From positions 434,001-498,000 of the forward strand of contig NZ_CP049258.1 in assembly GCF_011046735.1 (NCBI RefSeq): a DNA stretch of 64,000 nucleotides. The letters run 5' to 3'. The notes beneath the pieces are model-generated. The model was not told the origin of the DNA. It searched no databases and worked only from the letters and a program-made list of their open reading frames with translations. The first letter of the stretch is position 1; every line of letters starts with the position of its first letter. The translations under genes and the position numbers were made by a program. Shown one piece after another: positions 45,281 through 54,169 of the stretch. This stretch comes from Nordella sp. HKS 07 (lineage in GTDB: Bacteria; Pseudomonadota; Alphaproteobacteria; Rhizobiales; Aestuariivirgaceae).

Positions 45281-45944
45281 GAGCTCTGTTCGCCCCACAC
45301 CGTCATCCCGGCTTGCGACGCTATCACGTGCACACATCTCGTGAGGGATGCGCCCTTCCCCTCGCCCCGCTTTGGCGCAGGGATGTCCGGGGAAAATTTG
45401 GGAGATGTCGAAGAGAACCACATGAAGATTGGGATTGAAGAAGCGTTCTCCATGATGAGACTCGGAACTCACCATCATTCGCCTTCTCCCGCTTGCGGGA
45501 GAAGGTGCCCGATAGGGCGGATGAGGGTGTTGGTTCAGCTCACGAGAGCTCCTCAAGAAAATGAGATGACGAAGCTTCGACACTTTCGCATGCTTGCGGC
45601 TCCAAAGAAGCTGAGAGAACACCCTCATCCGGCCTTCGGCCACCTTCTCCCGCAGGCGGGAGAAGGGGAAACCAGGTCAGGCCCTGCACGGGACGACTCA
45701 ATTTCCCTGGACAGCGACGCGCCTTAACGGAGAGGGTAATGCGGCAGGCCGGTCATCAGATGTGTGAATCCGATAGCGGCGAAAGCCGGGATCCACAAAA
45801 GCCCCTCCGCCCGAGCAGTGAAGCTCGCGTTGCACGAATTCAATGGACCCCGACGTTCAGCGGGGTGACGGCTTGGGGTTCTCGGGTGACGGCAAAGGGT
45901 TGGATCTTGGCTTGACCCTGGCCTTGGCCCTATCCTCGGGCCGT
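45281..45944. repeat. Intergenic region with an inverted pair of palindromic repeats
   Basis: No gene is seen in this 660-bp stretch. Two copies of a roughly 50-bp element lie in opposite orientation at 45482-45533 and 45619-45666. Each has the hairpin CCTTCTCCCGC-nn-GCGGGAGAAGG (45482-45505 and 45643-45666) next to the shared motif ACACCCTCATCCG. They look like REP/RPE-type intergenic repeats common in Rhizobiales genomes. Confidence 0.7.
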
Positions 45945-46565
45945 ATGAAGGTCCTCATCCTCTTCGCCCATCCGCGTCCCTCCCGCTCGCTCGTCCAGCG
46001 CATGCTCTATGACGCGGTGCGCGAGCTCTCCGGCATCACCGTGCACGATCTCTATGCCGCCTACCCCGATTTCGAGATCGATGTGGAGCGCGAGCAGGAG
46101 CGCCTGCTGGCGCACGACGTCATCGTCCTGCAGCATCCCTTCTACTGGTACTCCTCGCCGGCGATCATCAAGGAATGGCTCGACCGCGTTCTCGAGATCG
46201 GCTGGGCCTATGGCCCGGGCGGCAACCGGCTGCACCGCAAATTCCTGATGAATGCGATCTCGACCGGCGGCGATGCGGCTGCCTATCACCATGGTGGCCG
46301 CAACCGCTTCGAGATCGCCGACCTGCTGAGTCCGTTCAACCAGTCGGCTCACCTTTGCGGCATGGGTTATCTCGAGCCATTCGCCGTTTTCGCCGGCCAC
46401 TGGATGACGAGCGAGGATCTCGCCTTGCGGATAAGCGATTATCAGGGTCTCATCGAGGGCCTGCGCGACGGCCATATCGACCCGCTGACGCGCCTTGCCA
46501 AGGGCTATACCTTGCCGCTTGCCTTCGAGGGGCATCGGTCCCAGAAGAAGCGCCATGCAACTTAG
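45945..46565 (+). CDS. kefF: KefF-like NAD(P)H:quinone oxidoreductase, ancillary subunit of potassium efflux
   Basis: A 206-residue flavodoxin-fold oxidoreductase of the KefF/MdaB/NQO1 family: KVLILFAHPRPSRS at the N-terminus, the LQHPFYWYSSPAIIKEWLDR FMN region and AYGPGGNRL. KefF activates KefC during electrophile stress and reduces quinones. It overlaps the downstream kefC-type gene by 11 bp. The ATG at 45945 begins the family homology. Confidence 0.88.
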   Translation: MKVLILFAHPRPSRSLVQRMLYDAVRELSGITVHDLYAAYPDFEIDVEREQERLLAHDVIVLQHPFYWYSSPAIIKEWLDRVLEIGWAYGPGGNRLHRKFLMNAISTGGDAAAYHHGGRNRFEIADLLSPFNQSAHLCGMGYLEPFAVFAGHWMTSEDLALRISDYQGLIEGLRDGHIDPLTRLAKGYTLPLAFEGHRSQKKRHAT

Positions 46566-48468
46566 CCTGGACAGCTTCCTCCTCGGTGCCTTCATCTATC
46601 TGAGCGCGGCCGTCATCTCGGTGCCGATCGCCACGCGGCTGGGCCTTGGCTCAGTGCTCGGCTACCTCATGGCCGGCATGCTGATCGGTCCGTCGGTCCT
46701 GGGCCTCGTCGGCAGCGAGGGTCAGGATGTCATGCATTTCGCCGAATTCGGCGTCATCGTGATGCTGTTCCTGGTCGGCCTCGAGCTGCAGCCCTCGAAA
46801 CTGTGGACATTGCGCCGGCCGATCCTCGGCCTCGGCGGCCTGCAGGTGGTGGGTACCGCGGCCAGCATCGCCGTCGCCTTGATCCTCTATGGCATCGCCT
46901 GGAAAACCTCGCTGACCATCGGCCTCATTCTGGCGATGTCCTCGACGGCGATCGTGCTGCAGAGCCTCGCCGAGCGCGGCCAGCTCAAGACCTCCGGTGG
47001 CCAGGCGGTCTTCTCCGTGCTCCTGTTCCAGGACATCGCGGTCATCCCGATCCTGGCGCTCCTGCCGCTGCTCGCGGCGAGCGGCGGCGCGGCATCGGCG
47101 CATGGCGAAGACGCCTTCGTCGCGGGCCTGCCCGCCTGGCAGCAGACGCTCATCGTCTTCGCGGCGGTGGGCCTCATCGTGCTCGCCGGGCGCCACCTGA
47201 TGCGCCCCCTCTTCAGCCTCATCGCCAAGACCGGTCTGCGCGAGATATTCGTCGCACTCGCTTTGGCCCTCGTCGTCGGTATCACGCTGCTCATGGAAAC
47301 CGTGGGGCTGTCGCCGGCGCTCGGCACCTTCCTTGCCGGCGTGCTGCTCGCCGAAAGCGAATACCGCCATGAGCTCGAAATGGACCTCGAGCCCTTCAAG
47401 GGCATATTGCTGGCGGTGTTCTTCATCGCCGTCGGCGCCGGCATCGACTTCAAGCTGATCGCATCGGAACCCGTCACCATCTTTGGCGGCGTCATCGCTT
47501 TCGTCGCCCTCAAGTTCCTTGTGCTCTATGCCATCGCCCGTCTTGCCCGCATGAAGCGGCCGCGCGCCTCGCTGTTCTCGTTCTCGCTGGCGCAAGGCGG
47601 TGAATTCGCCTTCGTGCTGATCTCCTTCGCGGCTGGCCTCGGACTCCTGGCGGTGACCCAGTCCAGCATGCTGATCGCCGTCGTGGCGCTCTCCATGGCG
47701 GTCGCTCCCTTGCTGATGATGTTCGACGCCAGGATCGTGCAGCCGCGCTTCGCGCGCCATGTCGTCGCGCGCGAGGCCGATCGCATCGATCCCTCAGGCT
47801 CGTCGGCGATCATCCTGGGGCATGGGCGTTTCGGCATGACGATCGGCCGCGTGCTCGCCGCCAATGGTTCGCGCGCCACGGTGCTCGATCACGATGCCGA
47901 GCAGATCGACGCCTTGCGCCGCTTCGGCTTCAAGGTCTTCTATGGCGACGCCTCGCGCGAGGACCTGCTCGAAGCCGCCGGCGCCAAGGACGCCAAAATA
48001 CTCATCGTCGCCATCGACGACCGCGACAAGACGGTTCAAATCGTCGAGACGGCGAAGCGCCACTTCCCCCATCTCGAGATCTTCGCGCGCGCCTTCGACC
48101 GCACCCACGCCTACGAGCTGATCAATGCCGGTGTCCAGCATGTCTACCGCGAGGTCTACGAATCCTCCCTCGTTTTGGCCGGCGATGCCATGGTGGCGCT
48201 CGGGGCGCACCCTTACGAAGCCAGCCGCGCCCTGCGCGTCTTCCGCAAGCACGACGAGGAACTGGTCCGCCGCACCGCCCGGCATGCCGGCGATCTCGAC
48301 ACGATCATCGATATTTCGCGCGCCGCGCAAGCCGAGATCGAGCGGGTCCTGTCGGGCGACCAAAGCCCGCAACCGGAACTCATGCCCGACCGTTCCTGGG
48401 ACACCCAGCCCGACGCCGCGCGCGATCCGCGCAGCATGAGCGAGAATGAGGAGAAAGCCGCATCGTGA
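46555..48468 (+). CDS. kefC: Glutathione-regulated K+/H+ antiporter (KefB/KefC family)
   Basis: A 637-residue protein with an N-terminal CPA2 antiporter domain of about 12 helices (residues 1-385, including GLELQPSKLW and MSSTAIVLQSL) and a C-terminal RCK/TrkA-N domain with IILGHGRFGMTIGR. It exports potassium in exchange for protons when glutathione adducts form and so protects against electrophiles. It is coupled to kefF upstream (11-bp overlap) and to the aminotransferase gene downstream (GTGA). KefB and KefC cannot be separated with certainty. Confidence 0.9.
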   Translation: MQLSLDSFLLGAFIYLSAAVISVPIATRLGLGSVLGYLMAGMLIGPSVLGLVGSEGQDVMHFAEFGVIVMLFLVGLELQPSKLWTLRRPILGLGGLQVVGTAASIAVALILYGIAWKTSLTIGLILAMSSTAIVLQSLAERGQLKTSGGQAVFSVLLFQDIAVIPILALLPLLAASGGAASAHGEDAFVAGLPAWQQTLIVFAAVGLIVLAGRHLMRPLFSLIAKTGLREIFVALALALVVGITLLMETVGLSPALGTFLAGVLLAESEYRHELEMDLEPFKGILLAVFFIAVGAGIDFKLIASEPVTIFGGVIAFVALKFLVLYAIARLARMKRPRASLFSFSLAQGGEFAFVLISFAAGLGLLAVTQSSMLIAVVALSMAVAPLLMMFDARIVQPRFARHVVAREADRIDPSGSSAIILGHGRFGMTIGRVLAANGSRATVLDHDAEQIDALRRFGFKVFYGDASREDLLEAAGAKDAKILIVAIDDRDKTVQIVETAKRHFPHLEIFARAFDRTHAYELINAGVQHVYREVYESSLVLAGDAMVALGAHPYEASRALRVFRKHDEELVRRTARHAGDLDTIIDISRAAQAEIERVLSGDQSPQPELMPDRSWDTQPDAARDPRSMSENEEKAAS

Positions 48469-49400
48469 CGCAAGAATTCAAGATAGACCCGCGCAACAGC
48501 GACATACTGATATCGGTCAATGGCGAGCTTCTTGCGCGCGACAAGGCCGTGGTTTCGGTCTTCGATTCGGGCTTCGTGCTCGGCGACGGCGTATGGGAGG
48601 GGCTGCGCCTGCATGACGGCGGCATCGCCTTCCTGCGCGAGCACATCGAGAGACTCTACGAAGGCGCCAAGGCGATCTTCATGGATATCGGCGTGACGCC
48701 CGACGAGCTGGTGGCGCGCCTCTTCGCCTGTCTCGACGCCAACAAGATGACCGACGGCGTTCATATCCGCCTCATGGTCACACGCGGGATCAAGGCCACG
48801 CCCTATCAGGATCCGCGCGCCACGATATCGCCGGCCACCATCGTCATCATTCCGGAATGGAAGGTACCCAAACCGGAGGTCGTGGCCAAAGGCCTCAAGC
48901 TCCACACCGTCAATGTGCGCCGTGGCGCTCCCGACGTGCAGGACCAGAAGCTGAATTCGCACTCCAAGCTCAATTGCATCACGGCTTGCGTACAGGCGAT
49001 GAATGCCGGCGCCGACGAAGCACTGATGCTCGATCCCCTAGGATTCGTCGCCACCTGCAACTCGACTCATTTCTTCATCGTCAGACGCGGGGAGGTCTGG
49101 ACGTCGAACGGGCAGTATTGCATTCCGGGCATCACCCGCGCAGCCGTCATCCGCGTGTGCAGGGAGAACGGCATTCCGGTCTTCGAGAAGCAGTTCTCGC
49201 TCTATGACGTCTATGGCGCGGATGAGGCTTTCGTCACCGGCACCTTCGCCGGCCTCGTGCCGGTGCGCGAGATCGATGGACGCCCGGTGGCGCATCCGCT
49301 CGAGCCCAAGGGAGACTGGCCAGGCATCGGCCCGATGACGGCGAAGCTGACCGGGCTCTATCAGGCACTGGCGCGGCGCGAAGCGAAGCGCACGCTGTGA
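48465..49400 (+). CDS. Class IV aminotransferase (branched-chain / D-amino-acid type)
   Basis: A 311-residue fold-type IV PLP enzyme. Family segments are VSVFDSGFVLGDGVWEGLRL, the cofactor lysine in LNSHSKLNCITACV, and ADEALMLDPLGFVATCNSTH. It starts with GTG overlapping the kefC stop (GTGA) and a GAGGAGAAAG site. It could be a branched-chain or D-alanine aminotransferase or aminodeoxychorismate lyase-like enzyme. The next gene is a sulfotransferase-like protein often paired with it. Confidence 0.88.
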   Translation: MTQEFKIDPRNSDILISVNGELLARDKAVVSVFDSGFVLGDGVWEGLRLHDGGIAFLREHIERLYEGAKAIFMDIGVTPDELVARLFACLDANKMTDGVHIRLMVTRGIKATPYQDPRATISPATIVIIPEWKVPKPEVVAKGLKLHTVNVRRGAPDVQDQKLNSHSKLNCITACVQAMNAGADEALMLDPLGFVATCNSTHFFIVRRGEVWTSNGQYCIPGITRAAVIRVCRENGIPVFEKQFSLYDVYGADEAFVTGTFAGLVPVREIDGRPVAHPLEPKGDWPGIGPMTAKLTGLYQALARREAKRTL

Positions 49401-50125
49401 CCAGGCCCGTCAGCATCGCCATGTGGTCGGGGCCGCGCAACATCTCGACCGCCATGATGTATTCCTTCGGCAACCGGCCCGACTGCGTCGCCTGGGACGA
49501 GCCCTTCTACGCCTTCTCGCTGAAAGTCCACGGCAATGACCATCCGATGCGCGACGAGATCATCGCCCATCATGAAAGCGACTGGGACAAGCTCGTCACC
49601 GCCTGCCTCGCCCCGCCGCCCGCCGGCAAGAAAGTCTTTTATCAGAAGCATATGACGCATCACATGCTGAAGGGCTTCGACCGCAGCTGGCTGCTCGAAC
49701 TCACCAATGCCTTTCTGATCCGCAGGCCCGAGCGCGTGCTGGCGAGCTACACGCGCAAATGGGCGGACGTCTCCTTGCGTGACATCGGCTTCGTCGAACA
49801 GGCGGAGATCTTCGACCTCGTTGCGGATCATCTGGGCCGCGCCCCCGCCGTCATCGATGCCGATGATGTGCTGGCCGATCCGCGCCGCACGCTCGGCAAA
49901 CTCTGCGAGGCGTGCGGCATCGCTTTCGACGATCACATGCTGAGCTGGCCCCCAGGACCCAAAAGCTTCGACGGGGTATGGGCGCCGCATTGGTACAACG
50001 CGGTCTGGGCCTCGACCGGCTTCGGCAAGCCTGAGATGCGCGCCACTGAATTGAGCCCGCCTTTGGGTGAGATCGCCGAAGCGGCACGGCCTTATTACCA
50101 GCGGTTATGGCAGTACAAGCTTTAG
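49397..50125 (+). CDS. Sulfotransferase-family protein
   Basis: A 242-residue P-loop protein of the sulfotransferase type. The 5' phosphosulfate-binding loop is MWSGPRNISTAMMYSF, and the 3'-phosphate region is LIRRPERVLASYTRKW. It starts with GTG overlapping the aminotransferase stop by four bases. The acceptor is unknown. Confidence 0.8.
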   Translation: MTRPVSIAMWSGPRNISTAMMYSFGNRPDCVAWDEPFYAFSLKVHGNDHPMRDEIIAHHESDWDKLVTACLAPPPAGKKVFYQKHMTHHMLKGFDRSWLLELTNAFLIRRPERVLASYTRKWADVSLRDIGFVEQAEIFDLVADHLGRAPAVIDADDVLADPRRTLGKLCEACGIAFDDHMLSWPPGPKSFDGVWAPHWYNAVWASTGFGKPEMRATELSPPLGEIAEAARPYYQRLWQYKL

Positions 50126-50129
50126 CGAC

Positions 50130-50340
50130 TTGCCCACCAACTCTCCCTCCGCCGCCGAAGGCGGGAGGGTGGCGCGCGGAACGCGCGACGGGTGGGGTCT
50201 CTCCGCAAGGGAGATCTATCAGCCAAGGAACTTGCCAGCTGTTCACGCCCATTGATGAACATTAGTTGGCGGAGGGACCGCACCCGTCCGCCCCATGGGC
50301 GGCCACCCTCCCCGCGCTTCGCGCGGCGGAGGGAGATTGA
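50130..50340. repeat. Inverted pair of GC-rich palindromic repeats
   Basis: The 220-bp gap between two converging genes holds two related elements in opposite orientation, about 50141-50194 and 50282-50338. Both carry CTCCCTCCGCCG, a GGGAGGGTGG segment and GACGGGTG. They resemble the repeat family of 45482-45666 in design but not in sequence. A transcription-end role is plausible. Confidence 0.6.
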
Positions 50341-50346
50341 GTTGAC

Positions 50347-50763
50347 TTAGCGCCCTGCCAGCTTCCTGAGCGTGTCCTCGGGAAAATTGAAATAGACAGC
50401 CGGGCGCACCAGGCCACCCAGCTCCTCATAGAGCTTCCGCGCGCCCGGATTGTCGGTACCGGCGGCGAGATCGATGCGACCGATTCCGTGACCAAGCGCG
50501 AATTCGGCGATGAAACGCATCATCGCCCGACCCAATCCCCGGCTGCGCAATTCGGCGCGTACGAACAGGTCTTTGATGAAGATCAGCCCTTTGAGATCGC
50601 GTCCGGGCCGCAGCACCGCGAAACAGGCGAGCCCGGCGGGCTCGTCATCCGCGAAGCAGAGAACGAAACGCGTGCCTTCCTGCGTCCTGATCGTCGCCTC
50701 GGCAATGGCCGCATATGCCGCCATTGCAGGCAAAGCCTCGCTTGGCCGGTAATGCTCATCCAT
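50347..50763 (-). CDS. GNAT-family N-acetyltransferase
   Basis: A GNAT acetyltransferase with the acetyl-CoA loop VRAELRSRGLGRAMM and the C-terminal NPGARKLYEELGG. The first ATG is at 50763 (138 residues). In-frame sequence just upstream (IVRFATLADIAPLAGLLRL, up to a stop at 50833-50835) looks like the missing first strand and helix of the fold but has no ATG, GTG or TTG before it. The native start may be a rare codon such as ATC at 50820, or the start was mutated. Confidence 0.78.
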   Translation of the reverse strand: MDEHYRPSEALPAMAAYAAIAEATIRTQEGTRFVLCFADDEPAGLACFAVLRPGRDLKGLIFIKDLFVRAELRSRGLGRAMMRFIAEFALGHGIGRIDLAAGTDNPGARKLYEELGGLVRPAVYFNFPEDTLRKLAGR

Positions 50764-50827
50764 CAAACGCAGAAGTCCGGCGAGCGGCGCTATGTCGGCA
50801 AGGGTGGCGAAGCGGACGATGGCGGCC

Positions 50828-51223
50828 TCAGCTCATCGCCTGGCGCGCCGCGAAACCGGTCGGTGCGCCACGCGTGGTGGGACGGTGGTCCAGTTCCTTC
50901 TCGGCCAGGAGCTCGAGCTTGCGCAGCTCCGATTCCTCTTCCTGAAGCAGGCCCTGCGCGTTCGCCTGCTGGTCCTTCAGGTCGCCGACGGTCTTGAGGA
51001 TGTTGTCGCGCCGTCCGCGCGTCGATTTGGCCGCCATGGAATAATTGAAATGAGCCGGGTCGTTGACGCCGGTGCGCTGTTCCTCGATCTTCATCTGCGC
51101 GTCGAGATCGTCGTATTTGCGCATCAGATCCGCGATCATCGCCTCGATGTCGGCGACCTGCCGGCGTTTTTCTTCTGTGCGGAAACGGTGCAGCCTGAGA
51201 AGCGTCTCACGGGACGAACGCAT
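50828..51223 (-). CDS. fliJ: FliJ-like flagellar export chaperone
   Basis: A 131-residue, highly charged, almost entirely coiled-coil protein with the FliJ pattern: SRETLLRLHRFRTEEKRRQV at the start and ILKTVGDLKDQQANAQGLLQ later. FliJ assists the flagellar export ATPase FliI. In alphaproteobacteria fliJ lies near ctrA, as here, divergently across a 315-bp control region. fliI is not adjacent. The ATG at 51223 has an AAGAGGG site. Confidence 0.8.
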   Translation of the reverse strand: MRSSRETLLRLHRFRTEEKRRQVADIEAMIADLMRKYDDLDAQMKIEEQRTGVNDPAHFNYSMAAKSTRGRRDNILKTVGDLKDQQANAQGLLQEEESELRKLELLAEKELDHRPTTRGAPTGFAARQAMS

Positions 51224-51300
51224 ATAACCCTCTTAAACACAACACACGGGTGCCCGACGGCGCGAGATAACGTCCCGGCCCTCCCTAGGCATCGGAATAC

Positions 51301-51463
51301 GAATCACCTAATTTGGAGATTCGACCCTCCGGAGCACATCTTGGGCTCGTAACCTTAAGACCGGGTAAAGCCGGGCATCAGGCGGCGGGGGTCCAGTGAT
51401 CTTGAGTCAGGTTTATTAGGTTTTGTTAACCTTTCCGGGCGTATGTTAACGATCAACGTTAAC
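51301..51463. promoter_or_regulatory. ctrA control region: GANTC sites and TTAAC boxes
   Basis: GANTC (CcrM methylation) sites lie at 51301-51305, 51318-51322 and 51404-51408. TTAAC half-boxes lie at 51426-51430, 51446-51450 and 51459-51463. ATTA-N7-TTAACC at 51415-51431 is a degenerate full CtrA box. This matches the cell-cycle logic of ctrA promoters: hemimethylation-sensitive firing and CtrA autoregulation. Confidence 0.65.
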
Positions 51464-51538
51464 TGACCGTTTCGCGGCGGGGTTCTTGGGGCTCGCAGCC
51501 GGAGGCGTCGCAGTCCGGGGCGGATGAAGGGGATACGC

Positions 51539-52246
51539 ATGAGAGTTCTGCTGATCGAGGACGATACAGCGACGGCGCAGAGCATCGAGCTGATGCTCAA
51601 GTCGGAGGGTTTCAACGTCTACACGACGGATCTCGGCGAAGAGGGTGTCGATCTCGGCAAGCTCTATGATTATGACATTATTCTTCTCGACCTGAATCTG
51701 CCGGATATGTCGGGCTACGAGGTGCTGAAGACGCTTCGCGTCAGCAAGGTCAACACGCCGATCCTGATTCTCTCCGGCCTCGCCGGCATCGAGGACAAGG
51801 TGCGCGGTCTCGGCTTCGGCGCCGACGACTATATGACGAAGCCTTTCCACAAGGACGAACTCGTCGCCCGCATCCACGCCGTGGTGCGCCGCTCCAAGGG
51901 CCATGCCCAGTCGGTCATCACCACCGGCGACCTGCTCGTCAATCTCGACACCAAGACCGTCGAAGTCGGCGGCCAGCGCGTGCATCTGACCGGCAAGGAA
52001 TATCAGATGCTGGAACTGCTCTCGCTGCGCAAGGGCACCACCCTCACCAAGGAGATGTTCCTCAATCATCTCTATGGCGGCATGGACGAGCCCGAGCTCA
52101 AGATCATCGACGTCTTCATTTGCAAGTTGCGCAAGAAGCTCGCGACTGCGGCGGGCGGCAAGAATTTCATCGAGACGGTGTGGGGACGCGGCTATGTGCT
52201 GCGTGAAGGCGCGCCTCAGGATGACGAGATCCGCGAAAGCGCCTGA
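51539..52246 (+). CDS. ctrA: Cell-cycle master response regulator CtrA
   Basis: A 235-residue OmpR-type regulator. The receiver contains IIEDD-type acidic residues ([10 protein letters not shown]), the phospho-acceptor Asp in [13 protein letters not shown] and Lys in [10 protein letters not shown]. The DNA-binding winged helix is [20 protein letters not shown], then [15 protein letters not shown]. This is the essential alphaproteobacterial regulator of division, motility and replication. The ATG at 51539 has an AAGGGG site. It is divergent from fliJ and followed by a terminator. Confidence 0.97.
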   Translation: MRVLLIEDDTATAQSIELMLKSEGFNVYTTDLGEEGVDLGKLYDYDIILLDLNLPDMSGYEVLKTLRVSKVNTPILILSGLAGIEDKVRGLGFGADDYMTKPFHKDELVARIHAVVRRSKGHAQSVITTGDLLVNLDTKTVEVGGQRVHLTGKEYQMLELLSLRKGTTLTKEMFLNHLYGGMDEPELKIIDVFICKLRKKLATAAGGKNFIETVWGRGYVLREGAPQDDEIRESA

Positions 52247-52277
52247 TCCGTTTAGACGTGCAGAAGGGGTAAGACAG

Positions 52278-52307
52278 ATCCCGGTGCCGCGAGGCGCCGG
52301 GATTTTT
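52278..52307 (+). terminator. Rho-independent terminator of ctrA
   Basis: An 11-bp stem ATCCCGGTGCC (52278-52288), loop GCGA and GGCGCCGGGAT (52293-52303), with one G-T pair, followed by TTTTT. It lies 32 bp after the ctrA stop. Confidence 0.9.
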
Positions 52308-52378
52308 CATTGGAGAGTCCGAGAATTGCGGAGCGGTCTTCGGATGCCCCGGCGCTCTGCCTCGTTCTCTCGCGCCGA

Positions 52379-53041
52379 CTACCCCGCTTGTGCCAGGGGA
52401 GCGGCATCTTCGGCCGCGGCGATGGCGCGGACCACCACATCGGCGCCGTCGAGGGCGAAGCTGAGCGGCAGGCCCGCCGCTTCGGCGAGGCGCTTGGTAT
52501 AATAAGGCTGGATCAGGCGTGCATCGATCTCCTCGAGCTCTACCGCACCCTTCAGGACCTGATCGGTCTTCTCGAAGATCTTGGCGCCCTCGCCCGTGGC
52601 CCTGACCGCGAAGCCGCCTTCAACCGCCTCCGCCTTGACCACGCCGCCGCGCGGGATGCAGCCCATGGCGATCATCATCATGTTGAGCAGGAGCTTGACT
52701 TGCTGCTTGGGCCGGTTCTCACGCGGCACCTGCCAGTCGAGCTTGATCTTTTCTTCGCCGACAAAGGCCTTGGCCACGTCACCCGCTTCGCCCATGTCGA
52801 TGATGGCGCCGGCCGAGCCGGCGGCCCCGAAAGCGATACGGCAGAATTTCAGCTTGGCCGAGGCCTGCTTCGCCGATTTGCGCACCAGATCCATCGCCAT
52901 CGCGCGCATAACCTCGTCATCCTCGACCTCGAGCAGCTCAAGCCCGTTGGTGATGGCTCCCACCGGCGAGATGACGTCATGGCAGACGCGGCTGCACAGA
53001 AGGGCGGCAAGGTCGAGATCGCTCAGGTGGCTGGGCTGCAT
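52379..53041 (-). CDS. chpT: Histidine phosphotransferase ChpT
   Basis: A 220-residue dimeric phosphotransferase of the CckA-ChpT-CtrA relay. The phospho-His is in CSRVCHDVISPVGAITNGLE, and the C-terminal part is a degenerate ATPase fold that no longer binds ATP. ChpT passes phosphate to CtrA and CpdR. It converges with ctrA across the terminator at 52278-52307. Confidence 0.93.
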   Translation of the reverse strand: MQPSHLSDLDLAALLCSRVCHDVISPVGAITNGLELLEVEDDEVMRAMAMDLVRKSAKQASAKLKFCRIAFGAAGSAGAIIDMGEAGDVAKAFVGEEKIKLDWQVPRENRPKQQVKLLLNMMMIAMGCIPRGGVVKAEAVEGGFAVRATGEGAKIFEKTDQVLKGAVELEEIDARLIQPYYTKRLAEAAGLPLSFALDGADVVVRAIAAAEDAAPLAQAG

Positions 53042-53147
53042 CGGCGGGGACTATCCTGGAGAAAGGTGATTCGTGCTCCCGTTTTACCAGATCACACCGA
53101 ACAATTCCGCATTGACCGAGATGTGCGCTTCAGGGCATAGCGGCCTC

Positions 53148-53948
53148 ATGATGACGACCGCAACCTGCCCCTCGCCCCGCCTCCTGGCGCTCGCCGACCT
53201 CGCGATGGCGGCCGGCCGGGAAATCATGGTCATCTACGCCAAACCCGTCGTCGCCCGCGAAAAGGCCGATTTGACGCCGGTGACCGAGGCCGACGAGGCG
53301 GCGGAGACGATCATTCTCGCCGGGCTCAAGGCTCAGGATGGCGGAACACCGGTCATTTCCGAGGAGGCCGCGGCGGCGGGCTTCATACCCAAGACCGGGC
53401 AGCGCTTCTATCTCGTCGACCCGCTCGACGGCACCAAGGAGTTCCTGAGCCGCAATGGCGAATTCACCGTCAACATCGCGCTGATCGACAGCGGCCGGCC
53501 CATCGCCGGCATCGTCTACGCCCCGGCCATCGGCCGCATCTTCTGTGGCGAGGCCGGCCAGGGCGCCTTCGAGGCAAGACTGGAGGCCGACCAGGACCTC
53601 GCGGCCTGCGACTGGCGGGCGCTCAAGACACGCCGGGCCGCAGTGGACGGCCCCGTCGTCGTTGCCAGCCGCTCGCATCGCGACGAGCGCACCGAGGCCT
53701 ATCTCAAGGGCCTGAAAGTCAAGAAGATCGTCTCGGCCGGCTCCTCGCTCAAATTCTGCCTCCTGGCGGCGGGCGAGGCGGATCTCTATCCGCGCTTCGG
53801 CCGCACCATGGAATGGGACACCGCGGCGGGACACGCCGTCCTTGCCGCCGCCGGCGGCCATGTCGAGATCGAGACGGGCGAGCCCCTCCTCTACGGCAAG
53901 GCCGAACGCGGCTATGACAATCCCGCCTTCATCGCCAAGGGCGGCTGA
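53148..53948 (+). CDS. cysQ: 3'(2'),5'-bisphosphate nucleotidase CysQ
   Basis: A 266-residue inositol-monophosphatase-fold enzyme with the metal motif LVDPLDGTKEFLSRNGEFTV, an upstream SEEAA and the late MEWDTAAGHAVL. It hydrolyses PAP to AMP in sulfate assimilation. The start ATG at 53148 (a second ATG follows directly) begins the homology. It is divergent from chpT. Confidence 0.92.
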   Translation: MMTTATCPSPRLLALADLAMAAGREIMVIYAKPVVAREKADLTPVTEADEAAETIILAGLKAQDGGTPVISEEAAAAGFIPKTGQRFYLVDPLDGTKEFLSRNGEFTVNIALIDSGRPIAGIVYAPAIGRIFCGEAGQGAFEARLEADQDLAACDWRALKTRRAAVDGPVVVASRSHRDERTEAYLKGLKVKKIVSAGSSLKFCLLAAGEADLYPRFGRTMEWDTAAGHAVLAAAGGHVEIETGEPLLYGKAERGYDNPAFIAKGG

Positions 53949-53996
53949 GGTCACCGCGCAACTAAAAGATGTAGCGCACTCGAAAGCCATCGCGCT

Positions 53997-54013
53997 TTAG
54001 CGGCCTGTTAACC
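53997..54013 (+). promoter_or_regulatory. CtrA box upstream of eipA
   Basis: TTAG-CGGCCTG-TTAACC matches the CtrA consensus TTAA-N7-TTAAC with one mismatch in the first half-site. It lies about 157 bp before the DUF1134 gene, a known CtrA target type in Brucella. Confidence 0.65.
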
Positions 54014-54169
54014 AAAAGAACGCCACTTTATTTGGCTGAAATCCTCGACTCAAAGCCGCCATAAGCGGGTCTTAGAGTAAGGTTTCATAGCAGGTGGGAT
54101 TCAAGCAGTTCGGACAGCATGGCGCGCTCGCGGATATGCCTGTTTTGGATGTGCTGAAGGAGTTGTGAC

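Noticed and set aside
46651-47760. A 369-codon minus-strand frame inside the kefC-type gene.
   Set aside because: Its composition (Glu/Asp/Gln/His repeats) is that of an antisense frame of a hydrophobic GC-rich protein.
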